Shown: positions 8,374 to 15,125 of the stretch, piece after piece
How positions within the stretch are numbered: position 1 is the stretch's first letter
Layout of the letters: each line of letters opens with the position of its first letter
Assembly (NCBI GenBank): GCA_937935075.1
Contig: CALGYB010000116.1
Span: forward strand, 1-36,761
Direction: 5' to 3'
Origin: an uncultured Roseiflexus sp.
Lineage (GTDB): Bacteria > Chloroflexota > Chloroflexia > Chloroflexales > Roseiflexaceae
DNA length: 36,761 nt
Position numbers and translations under genes: made by a program
The notes under the pieces: model-generated
What the model was told of the DNA's origin: nothing
Databases searched by the model: none
The model's input: the letters and a program-made list of their open reading frames with translations, nothing else

Positions 8374-9180
8374 ATGCAGCCGGTCGATCTGGCGCCACAC
8401 AACCCGTATGGACTGTCGCTGCGCACGCCGGTGATGACCGCTGCCGGTTGTCTGGGGTTTGGCGTCGAATACGAGCGGATGGCGCCTATCGAACGTCTGG
8501 GCGCGATTGTCACCGGAAGCGTGTCGTTACGCGGCAGGCGCGCTCTGCCGCTGCTGCGCCTCATTGAAACGCCGGCTGGATTGCTGAGTGTGGGCGCGTG
8601 GCGCGATTCCGGGGTGGATCGGGTGCTGCGCGAGTACGTTCCGATATGGGCAGCCTGGAAGACACCGGTCATTTTGAGCGTGGCGGCGGATCATCGCGAT
8701 GTGGCGACTGCGCTCGAAGGCGTCGAAGGCATTGCCGGCATGGAACTCATCTTCGACGACGAGTGGAGTTCTGCTGCAAGAGTCGTTGCAGCGGTGCGCG
8801 CTGTGACTCTGCTGCCGCTGCTGGTCAAACTGCCCTTACACGAACGCCTGATAGCCACAGCGCGCGCTGTGATCGATGCCGGCGCCGACGCAGTGACGAT
8901 TGCCGCGCCGCCAACCGGCTGCGCCCCCGATCCGCACACCGGCGCATTACTGCATGGCCGGCTCTCAGGTCCTGCCATCCGTCCACTGGTGCTGGAAGCC
9001 GTCACCAGGGTGTGCGCCATGCTGCCGGCGCCAGTTGTGGCGTGTGGCGGGATCGCAACGGCTGCTGATGCACACTCCTTTCTGAGGGCAGGCGCGACTG
9101 CGGTGCAGGTAGGATCGGCGCTGCTCGCCGATCCGTGGGCGGCAGTGCGCATTGGGGAGGCGCTGGAGAACATACCCTGA
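8374..9180 (+). CDS. Dihydroorotate-dehydrogenase-like protein, divergent
   Basis: The 268-residue product follows the PyrD class 1 fold: TPVMTAAGCLGFGVEY near 18-33 corresponds to the family's NPVMTASGTFGYG, IETPAGLLSVG near 64-74 to the family's AETPAGML, and the C-terminal FMN phosphate region VVACGGIATAADAH and GATAVQVGSALLADP is well kept. However, the family's catalytic loop (I-x-x-N-x-S-C-P-N) is replaced by MELIFDDEWSS (near 123-133), and the lysine of the TKSIT motif is replaced in TGSVS (47-51). It is therefore unlikely to be an ordinary dihydroorotate dehydrogenase. The ATG at 8374 has GAGGAGG five bases upstream. It is divergent from the P450. It may bind FMN for another reaction. 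Confidence 0.7.
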   Translation: MQPVDLAPHNPYGLSLRTPVMTAAGCLGFGVEYERMAPIERLGAIVTGSVSLRGRRALPLLRLIETPAGLLSVGAWRDSGVDRVLREYVPIWAAWKTPVILSVAADHRDVATALEGVEGIAGMELIFDDEWSSAARVVAAVRAVTLLPLLVKLPLHERLIATARAVIDAGADAVTIAAPPTGCAPDPHTGALLHGRLSGPAIRPLVLEAVTRVCAMLPAPVVACGGIATAADAHSFLRAGATAVQVGSALLADPWAAVRIGEALENIP

Positions 9181-9203
9181 GCGGACCCTGTCAGCGGGTG
9201 CGG

Positions 9204-10475
9204 TCAGGTGCGCACGTGCCCATCACCTTCCACCACCCATTTGTAGGACGTCAGTTCACGCAACGCCATGGGACCGCGTGCATGGAGTTTCTGCGTGCTG
9301 ATTGCAATCTCGGCGCCCAACCCCAATTGCCCGCCGTCGTTGAAGCGCGTTGAAGCATTGACGAATACCGCCGACGAGTCGACCGCCTGCACGAACGCTT
9401 CTGCCGTCGCCGGATCGCGGGTAATAATCGCGTCGGAATGGTCACCGAAGCGCGTAATATGCTCCAGCGCCTCATCCAGCCCGGTGACGACGCGAACCGC
9501 GAGGATCAGCGCCATGAACTCCACGCCAAAATCGCTCTCCTGCGCGGGAACGATCTGCGGGGTGTCGAAACCCGCTGCGCGCAGGATGGTCAGCGCTGCT
9601 TCATCGACGCGCAGTTCCACGTTGCTGGCGAGCAGATCGCGAGCCACCGCAGGCAACACCTCAGCCGCGACTGCGCGATGCACGAGCAGCGTGTCGAGCG
9701 CATTGCAGACGCTTGGGCGCTGCACTTTTGCGTTATGAACAATCGGAACCACCATGTCCAGGTCAGCCGCCTGATCGACATAGATATGGCACACACCAAT
9801 GCCGCCGGTGATGACCGGGATGGTCGCCTTTTCACGGCAGAAGCGGTGCAGCCCGGCGCCGCCGCGTGGAATGATCACATCGACGTAACGATCAAGGCGC
9901 AACAACTGCTCGACCAGCGCGCGGTCCGGGTTGTCGATCACCTGAATAGCATCGGCGGGAAGCCCGGTTTGCGTAATGGCGTTCTGGATCAGGCGTGTCA
10001 ACGCCGCGCACGAACGGGTAATTTCCTTGCCGCCGCGCAGGATTGCCGCATTGCCGGATTTCAGGCAGAGCGCGGCGACATCGACTGTCACGTTCGGGCG
10101 CGCTTCGTAAATAACCCCAACGACACCGAGCGGCACGCGACGTTTGTGCACCCGCAGTCCATTCTCCAGCACAGTCGCATCGAAGCGTTCACCCACCGGA
10201 TCGGGCAGATGCGCGACGGCGCGGGTATCGGAGGCAATCGCCGCCAGGCGCTGCGGCGTCAGCGTCATCCGGTCGATCAGCGCCGGCGACAAACCGGCAT
10301 CGCGTCCGGCAGCAACATCAGCGGCGTTGGCAGCCAGCACCTCAGCCACATTCGTCTCATCGAGCAGCGCGAACGCAATGGCTTCGAGCGCCGCGTTCTT
10401 GCGCTCGGTTGGCATCAGCGCCAGGCGCCGTCCGGCAGCGCGAGCGCGAGCGCCAATCTCTTCGAGGTTTGCCAT
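9204..10475 (-). CDS. proA: Gamma-glutamyl phosphate reductase
   Basis: ProA reduces gamma-glutamyl phosphate to glutamate semialdehyde with NADPH, the second step of proline synthesis. The 423-residue product has the standard length and family landmarks: [16 protein letters not shown] near 118-133, the [16 protein letters not shown] region near 136-151, and the catalytic cysteine C257 in [12 protein letters not shown]. The C-terminus contains [12 protein letters not shown] and [17 protein letters not shown]. The ATG has AGGAG upstream. It lies 131 bases downstream of proB on the same strand, forming a proB-proA unit. The gap between them (10476-10606) contains G+C-rich inverted bits but no gene. 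Confidence 0.97.
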   Translation of the reverse strand: MANLEEIGARARAAGRRLALMPTERKNAALEAIAFALLDETNVAEVLAANAADVAAGRDAGLSPALIDRMTLTPQRLAAIASDTRAVAHLPDPVGERFDATVLENGLRVHKRRVPLGVVGVIYEARPNVTVDVAALCLKSGNAAILRGGKEITRSCAALTRLIQNAITQTGLPADAIQVIDNPDRALVEQLLRLDRYVDVIIPRGGAGLHRFCREKATIPVITGGIGVCHIYVDQAADLDMVVPIVHNAKVQRPSVCNALDTLLVHRAVAAEVLPAVARDLLASNVELRVDEAALTILRAAGFDTPQIVPAQESDFGVEFMALILAVRVVTGLDEALEHITRFGDHSDAIITRDPATAEAFVQAVDSSAVFVNASTRFNDGGQLGLGAEIAISTQKLHARGPMALRELTSYKWVVEGDGHVRT

Positions 10476-10606
10476 AGGTCACTCCTGCAAAACACGCAGC
10501 AGAATAAACCCTGCACCGCCGTCGTTGCGCAGCGCGCCAGGGCGCCGCCGCCTATCGCACGCGAAGCGCAGCCAACACAGACGCCTGTTGCGCAGGGAGA
10601 TTGCTG

Positions 10607-11710
10607 CTACAGTAACACCATATCATCACGATGCACAACTTCGGGACCATAATCGAAGCCGAGCGTTTCAGCAATCTGTGACGATTGCAGCCCGCGAATG
10701 CGTCGGAGATCGGCTGCTGCGTACTGCGTCATGCCGCGCGCAATTTCCCGTCCATCGGCCGCATAGATGCGAATGGTCTGCCCTCTGGCAAAATCGCCGT
10801 CAACGGCAACCACGCCGGCAGGGAGAAGACTCTTGCCCCCCTTGATCAAAGCGCGCACCGCGCCTTCATCGACGACGACGCGGCTATGGCGGACGGTTTC
10901 CGCCAGAATCCAGCGTTTCCGGCTCTCGACCTTCGTCGCCTGCGCCGGGAAGCGCGTGCCGATCGCCTCACCCGCCACAACACGCGCAATAATGTCGCGT
11001 TCAGCACCGCTGGCAATCACCACATCGGCGCCACTGCGCGTCGCAAGGTCCGCTGCCTGGATTTTGGTCAGCATGCCGCCGGTGCCGCGGATATTGCTCC
11101 CGCCGGCAATCGCATAGATGTGGTCGGTAATGTCGGGTACGACAGCAATGCGCGTTGCAGACGGATCGCGACGCGGGTCGGCAGTGTAGAGGCCATCGAT
11201 ATCGGTCAGGATCAGCAGCAGATCGGCATCGACCAGGTTGGCGACCAGGGCTGATAGATTGTCATTGTCGCCAACGCGGATCTCACTAACGGCGACCACG
11301 TCATTTTCGTTGACGATCGGCAGCACATTGTGCATCAGGCAGGCGAGCAACGTATTGCGCGCATTCAGGTACCGATTCCGGTCTGCCAGATCGCCGCGGG
11401 TCAGGAGCGTCTGCGCCACGGTAATGCCGTAGAGTTCGAAGATCTGCTCATACAGATGCATCAGGCGGCTCTGCCCGACCGCTGCGAGCATCTGTTTGAG
11501 CGGAATATCGCGTCGTCGCGCCGGGAAGTTCAGGCGCTCACGCCCCACCGCGATAGCGCCGGAACTCACCAGCACAATCTCGACACCCTGACTGCGCACA
11601 GCAGCAATCTGCTGCACCAGCGACACGAGCGTAGGGCGATGCACCTTATCACTGCCGGCGGTGAGAACATTAGTGCCAACTTTGACAACAATCCGGCTGG
11701 GATGAGTCAT
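10607..11710 (-). CDS. proB: Glutamate 5-kinase with PUA domain
   Basis: ProB phosphorylates glutamate to gamma-glutamyl phosphate, the first and feedback-controlled step of proline synthesis. The 367-residue product has an amino-acid-kinase domain (RIVVKVGTNVL at the N-terminus, VLVSSGAIAVGRERL near 45-60, VNENDVVAV near 135-143, GTGGMLTKIQAA near 212-223) and a C-terminal PUA domain from about residue 275. The ATG at 11710 gives a typical family N-terminus (MTHPSRIVVKVG), yet no Shine-Dalgarno precedes it: the bases immediately upstream belong to a heptamer repeat. It lies 190 bases downstream of the response regulator gene, with both repeat arrays in between. Confidence 0.97.
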   Translation of the reverse strand: MTHPSRIVVKVGTNVLTAGSDKVHRPTLVSLVQQIAAVRSQGVEIVLVSSGAIAVGRERLNFPARRRDIPLKQMLAAVGQSRLMHLYEQIFELYGITVAQTLLTRGDLADRNRYLNARNTLLACLMHNVLPIVNENDVVAVSEIRVGDNDNLSALVANLVDADLLLILTDIDGLYTADPRRDPSATRIAVVPDITDHIYAIAGGSNIRGTGGMLTKIQAADLATRSGADVVIASGAERDIIARVVAGEAIGTRFPAQATKVESRKRWILAETVRHSRVVVDEGAVRALIKGGKSLLPAGVVAVDGDFARGQTIRIYAADGREIARGMTQYAAADLRRIRGLQSSQIAETLGFDYGPEVVHRDDMVLL

Positions 11711-11715
11711 ACATT

Positions 11716-11764
11716 CAGGCGCGAGGCATCAGGCTTCGGGCGACATCAGGCGCGAGGCGTCAGG
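11716..11764. repeat. Heptamer repeat array before proB
   Basis: About seven imperfect 7-base units of the form GCCTGAT/GCCTCGC (read on the minus strand) end five bases before the proB start codon. They belong to the same family as the long array at 36435-36627. Confidence 0.7.
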
Positions 11765-11856
11765 CAAAGGGCGAGAGAGCAGAGGCAAAAGGTTGCAGGT
11801 TACACAAAGCAGGTAGAAATTACGGGTTAAAGGCAGGCAACAGGAGACTGAACCTC

Positions 11857-11900
11857 CCAACCCCTAACCCTAACCCTTAACCTAACCCCTCACCCCTCAC
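11857..11900. repeat. Heptamer repeat array after the response regulator
   Basis: Read on the minus strand, units GTGAGGG, GTGAGGG and GTTAGG-like repeats begin at the base immediately after the TAG stop of the regulator gene. On the plus strand the same tract appears as CCCTAA-like repeats, which only superficially recall telomeric sequence. Confidence 0.7.
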
Positions 11901-12590
11901 CTACGGCGCCAGACGATACCCGACTCCCCATTCCGTCAGCAGCAATTTCGGTTCGCGCGGATCCTGTTCAATTTTGCGGCGCAGGTGCCAGATATACACC
12001 TTGAGGTAGTCGTTATCCTTAGTGTACTCGTGCCCCCACACCCCGCGCAGGAGCGTTTCGTGATCGAGCACAGCGCCGGCGTGCTCGGCAAGCAGGAGAA
12101 GCAGATCGTACTCAGTTGGCGTCAGATCGATCGGCTCACCGCGCACCAACACCTCACGCTTTTGCTTGTCGATCATAATTTCGCCGCCACCGGCGACGAT
12201 CGGGCGATTAGGAGAGGGCACCCGACGCAGCAACGCTCGAATGCGAGCCGTCAGCTCATCCATGTTGAACGGCTTGGTCAGATAGTCATCGGCGCCGCTT
12301 TCCAGGCCGGTGACGATATCCTTGCTCTGCGTGCGCGCCGTCAGCATCAGCACCGGTATCTGCGAGAACTCGCGCAACCGCCGGCAGACCTCCCATCCGT
12401 CCATTTCCGGCATCATCACATCAAGGATCATCAGATCGGGATGCTGATCGCGCACCATCTGCAAACCCTGAGCGCCGCTCTCAGCCTCAATCACGCTGAA
12501 CCCCTCGTGCTCGAGGTTGATGCGCACCAGATCGCGCAGACCAGGCTCATCATCCACGATCAAGATTCGACGCTGCTCATTCCCCTGCAT
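11901..12590 (-). CDS. OmpR/PhoB-family response regulator
   Basis: This 229-residue regulator has an intact receiver domain: the acidic pair D13-D14 (ILIVDDEPGLRD), the phospho-acceptor D57 (MILDVMMPEMDG), the conserved Thr in VLMLTART and the Lys in YLTKPFNMDEL. A C-terminal OmpR-type winged helix follows, with LTPTEYDLLLLLAEHAG, VLDHETLLRGVWG and VYIWHLRRKIEQDP. On phosphorylation it should bind promoter DNA as a dimer. The ATG at 12590 places the receiver at the usual distance from the N-terminus; a longer start at 12656 would add 22 residues not typical of the family. No histidine kinase adjoins. It follows the thioredoxin gene by 84 bases and probably shares its transcript. Confidence 0.93.
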   Translation of the reverse strand: MQGNEQRRILIVDDEPGLRDLVRINLEHEGFSVIEAESGAQGLQMVRDQHPDLMILDVMMPEMDGWEVCRRLREFSQIPVLMLTARTQSKDIVTGLESGADDYLTKPFNMDELTARIRALLRRVPSPNRPIVAGGGEIMIDKQKREVLVRGEPIDLTPTEYDLLLLLAEHAGAVLDHETLLRGVWGHEYTKDNDYLKVYIWHLRRKIEQDPREPKLLLTEWGVGYRLAP

Positions 12591-12674
12591 GTCCTCACCC
12601 TTGCCTCTCGCGCCACACCGGCGCCAGTACACGCGGATTGATTTGGAAACCTGCACAGAGCCTTCGGCAATGTA

Positions 12675-13265
12675 CTACCGTAATTGTGCGAACAGCACTG
12701 CCACATCATCCGTCGTAAGCGTTCCAATGCGGACATACCGGATCGTACCCTCTCGATCGATAAAGTAACTGACCGGTATCGGCGAAATCTGGAACAACCG
12801 CGCCGCCTCTCCATCAACATCGAGCGCAATCGGGTAGGTGACTCCGTACCGCTGCACAAACTCGCGCACCGCCTCGTCACTGGTCTCCTGCCGACGCAGA
12901 TTGACGCCGACAATGACCAGCCCTTCGGATGCTAATCGCTGGTGCGCTGCCTGCAACGCCGGGGTTTCTTCCTTGCACGGTTCGCACCAGGTGCCCCAGA
13001 AATTGACCAGCACAACCTTGCCGCGCAGGTCTGCCAGACGCACACTGCCGCCGTCAAGCGTCGGCAGCGCCACGTCTGGCGCGGGGCGGTTCAACTCGCC
13101 AACCGCAGGCAACGCGGCGCCGTTTTCACGACCAACCGTGAACCAGACCAGACCAATGATCAGGACGCCGAGAAACGCCCCTGCTACAGATGTGATCAGT
13201 TCGCGCCTGCTGATGCCTCTCCGTTGAGACGATGCGCGTTTTGGAAGCGTTGTTTGTTCATTCAT
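12675..13265 (-). CDS. TlpA/ResA-type thioredoxin, membrane-anchored
   Basis: This 196-residue protein has a short basic N-terminus, one membrane anchor (about 26-43, including AGAFLGVLIIGLVWFTV) and an extracytoplasmic thioredoxin fold. The active site is WGTWCEPCKEE with C94 and C97, and a cis-proline loop PIPVSYFID follows. ResA/TlpA/CcmG-like proteins reduce the CxxCH cysteines of apocytochrome c so haem can be attached. Its position near a ccm operon, separated only by a toxin-antitoxin pair, supports that job. It lacks a distinct CcmG signature that I can name, so general extracytoplasmic disulfide reduction remains possible. The start ATG at 13265 follows a plausible promoter at 13290-13318. 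Confidence 0.88.
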   Translation of the reverse strand: MNEQTTLPKRASSQRRGISRRELITSVAGAFLGVLIIGLVWFTVGRENGAALPAVGELNRPAPDVALPTLDGGSVRLADLRGKVVLVNFWGTWCEPCKEETPALQAAHQRLASEGLVIVGVNLRRQETSDEAVREFVQRYGVTYPIALDVDGEAARLFQISPIPVSYFIDREGTIRYVRIGTLTTDDVAVLFAQLR

Positions 13266-13289
13266 ACGTGTAAACGTTCCCGTTGTTGC

Positions 13290-13318
13290 ATTTTAACACA
13301 TTTGGCGGGAGCTGTATA
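13290..13318 (-). promoter_or_regulatory. Predicted promoter of the thioredoxin gene
   Basis: On the minus strand TATACA (13318-13313) and TAAAAT (13295-13290) are 17 bases apart. It would start transcription about 20 bases before the thioredoxin ATG. Confidence 0.4.
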
Positions 13319-13346
13319 GCGGAAAATACCACAGCATGACCCATCC

Positions 13347-13391
13347 TTGACAGCCTGCAGAACATAAGATAGACTGGTCGTAGACTGGTCG
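13347..13391 (+). promoter_or_regulatory. Toxin-antitoxin promoter with tandem operator-like repeat
   Basis: A perfect -35 TTGACA (13347-13352) is followed 17 bases later by TAGACT (13370-13375). An exact tandem repeat of the 11-mer TAGACTGGTCG occupies 13370-13391, overlapping the -10 and the start region. Type II antitoxins normally repress their own promoter by binding repeated sites there, so this is a likely operator. Confidence 0.5.
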
Positions 13392-13406
13392 AGAAAAGAG
13401 TAATCC

Positions 13407-13646
13407 ATGATCACTGTAGGATCGTATGAAGCAAAAACGCGTTTCTCTGAATTGCTGGCTCGTGTTCGTCGGGGTGAGCGAATTGTCATCACCCTCCATG
13501 GAACGCCGGTTGCTGTCCTTGCGCCGGTGGAAGAAACCTCCACACGTCCATATGCCGAGGTCATCGCCGAACTCCGGGCATTTCGCAGAGGGCGGCGCCT
13601 GAGCGGAATAACTGCGCGCGAGTTGATCGAGGAAGGGCGATCATGA
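13407..13646 (+). CDS. Phd/YefM-family antitoxin
   Basis: This 79-residue protein begins MITVGSYEAKTRFSELLARV, with the RGERIVITLHGTPVAVLAPVE core of Phd/YefM-type antitoxins: an N-terminal DNA-binding half and a flexible C-terminal tail (about 50-79) that would wrap and block the toxin. Its stop overlaps the toxin start in an ATGA, so translation is coupled and antitoxin is made first. With toxin it should repress the promoter at 13347-13391. The pair lies on the plus strand between two minus-strand cytochrome-maturation units, which suggests that it was inserted there. Confidence 0.88.
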   Translation: MITVGSYEAKTRFSELLARVRRGERIVITLHGTPVAVLAPVEETSTRPYAEVIAELRAFRRGRRLSGITARELIEEGRS

Positions 13647-14065
13647 GCGTCGATCAGCGGTTTGTCCTTGATGCATCTATCACTCTTGCCTGGTGTTTCG
13701 AGGACGAGAGCAGCGATCTGGCTGATCTGGCACTGGACCGGTTGGCGCAAACCTCAGCACTGGTTCCTGCGATCTGGTCTGTGGAGATTGGAAACGCCTT
13801 GCTCGGCGCTGAACGACGCGGACGGTTGAGTCAGGCGGAAAGCAATCGCTTTCTATGGTTGATTCGGGTGTTGCCGATTGAAATAGACGCTGTATCAGCA
13901 CCTCGAATGCTGAACGGTGTGGTCACGCTGGCGCGTGAACAGGGGCTGTCCACCTACGATGCCGCGTACCTGGAGTTGGCGATGCGCAATGGGCTGCCGC
14001 TGGCAACGCTCGACATAGCGCTGCAACGCGCAGCAGAACGCTGCGGCGTCCATCTCATTTCGTGA
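13643..14065 (+). CDS. VapC-like PIN-domain toxin
   Basis: This 140-residue protein is a PIN-domain ribonuclease toxin. The acidic metal-binding residues are visible: D10 (FVLDASITLAWC), E48 (WSVEIGNALLGAE), D106 (LSTYDAAYLELA) and D124 (ATLDIALQRAA). VapC toxins cleave tRNA or rRNA when free of antitoxin. Its ATG overlaps the antitoxin stop by four bases. All four active-site acids appear intact, so the toxin could be functional. The partner is Phd-like rather than VapB-like, a mix known in many genomes. Confidence 0.9.
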   Translation: MSVDQRFVLDASITLAWCFEDESSDLADLALDRLAQTSALVPAIWSVEIGNALLGAERRGRLSQAESNRFLWLIRVLPIEIDAVSAPRMLNGVVTLAREQGLSTYDAAYLELAMRNGLPLATLDIALQRAAERCGVHLIS

Positions 14066-14096
14066 CGCTCAGGCTTTTATTTGTGCGCCAGGCGAT

Positions 14097-14120
14097 GGCT
14101 TCGACAAGGCTCAGCCAACG
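14097..14120. repeat. Dispersed hairpin repeat, copy A
   Basis: TGGCTTCGACAAGGCTCAGCCA (within 14096-14117) has TGGCT/AGCCA arms around a TCGACAAGGCTC loop. A second copy with different but still pairing arms lies at 17556-17580, and a partial match lies inside the transposase relic near 71-89. Confidence 0.55.
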
Positions 14121-14155
14121 CCCGACAGCGCGGTGCGAGCGTTGTGAAAACCACT

Positions 14156-15124
14156 CTACCTGCGCACCTGATCAATCAGGCGTTGCGCTTCGTTGGCGAC
14201 AGGTGATCCGGCGGGCGCCAGTGAAATAATCCGCTGCCAGACCTCAATGGCTTCATCGGTGCGCGGTGGTTGGGTCGATGCCAGGCACGAACCGAGATTG
14301 AGCAGCAGGCGCGTATCTTCGGGGCGTGCTGTCGTTGCCGCTTCGAGGTCCTTCAACCCTTCCACAACGAACGTCTGATCCCCCACGCCGGCGCCATAGA
14401 AGCAGCGAGAAGCGCCGAGGTCGCCGCGTGCGACGGCATTCGTCGGATCGAGCGCCAGGACGCGCTCGTAGGCTTTTGCCGCTTCGAGCCAGCGCGGCAG
14501 GCGTTGCTGGTACAACACGCTGTCGGGCGCCTGCTCTCGTACAATCTGCACGCTGTCGTACAGAAGGTTCGCATAGTCCAGCCACGCCTGCGCATCGTTC
14601 TCGTTCTGCTCGGCGAGTTGGCGGGCGCGGGCAATCATGGTCTCCAGCGCGTCCATCGGCGAAAGCGTGGGAGTGGGAACCGCCCGTGGCACACCCCCGC
14701 CACCGGTCAGGATCAATCCGCCAATGATCGACACCAGTGCAACTGCCAGCACCGCAATCACCGCTGCCGCCGGACCTGCAATTTGAGCCGATGGCGCCGG
14801 CTGGCTCAACGTAGGGCGGGCATTGAAATCGCGCGGACGCTCGGTATGCTGTGCCGGAGGAAGCGGACGGTAATCGGGCGCATCCTGGAAAGCCGCCTGC
14901 CGCTGTGCATCGTACTGCGCGCGGCGCTGCGCATCAGACAGCGTGGCATATGCTTCATCGATGATCGCCAGGCGCTGCTGCGCCAGTTGGACCAGATCCG
15001 CAGCAGCGCCGTTCAACTTTTGCGGGTCGTACTGTTCGCGCAAGCGCCGATAGGACGTGTTGATCGCCTCATCATCGGCATCAGGCGCAACGTGCAGGAT
15101 CTCGTAATAATCCGGCATCGTCAT
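14156..15124 (-). CDS. Membrane J-domain/TPR protein of the ccm operon
   Basis: The 322-residue product has an N-terminal J-like domain (about 4-75: PDYYEILHVAPDADDEAI, then AIIDEAYATLSDAQRRAQYDA), a proline-rich linker, one membrane segment (near 118-140) and TPR-like helices to the C-terminus (AWLDYANLLYDS, AAKAYERVLALDPTNA, LLLNLGSCLA). The HPD tripeptide that activates DnaK is changed to DPQ in REQYDPQK, so normal DnaK stimulation is doubtful. The stop of ccmF (TGA) is one base from its ATG, so the two are closely coupled. The predicted topology puts the J domain inside and the TPRs outside, as in CcmI-type apocytochrome chaperones; a role in cytochrome c maturation is inferred from this and from position. 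Confidence 0.75.
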   Translation of the reverse strand: MTMPDYYEILHVAPDADDEAINTSYRRLREQYDPQKLNGAAADLVQLAQQRLAIIDEAYATLSDAQRRAQYDAQRQAAFQDAPDYRPLPPAQHTERPRDFNARPTLSQPAPSAQIAGPAAAVIAVLAVALVSIIGGLILTGGGGVPRAVPTPTLSPMDALETMIARARQLAEQNENDAQAWLDYANLLYDSVQIVREQAPDSVLYQQRLPRWLEAAKAYERVLALDPTNAVARGDLGASRCFYGAGVGDQTFVVEGLKDLEAATTARPEDTRLLLNLGSCLASTQPPRTDEAIEVWQRIISLAPAGSPVANEAQRLIDQVRR

Positions 15125-15125
15125 A

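Noticed and set aside
9438-10652. Plus-strand frame of about 404 codons
   Set aside because: Antisense shadow of proA with no recognisable domain.
11857-11900. Telomere-like CCCTAA repeats
   Set aside because: The tract is short, irregular and part of a heptamer family in a bacterial gap.
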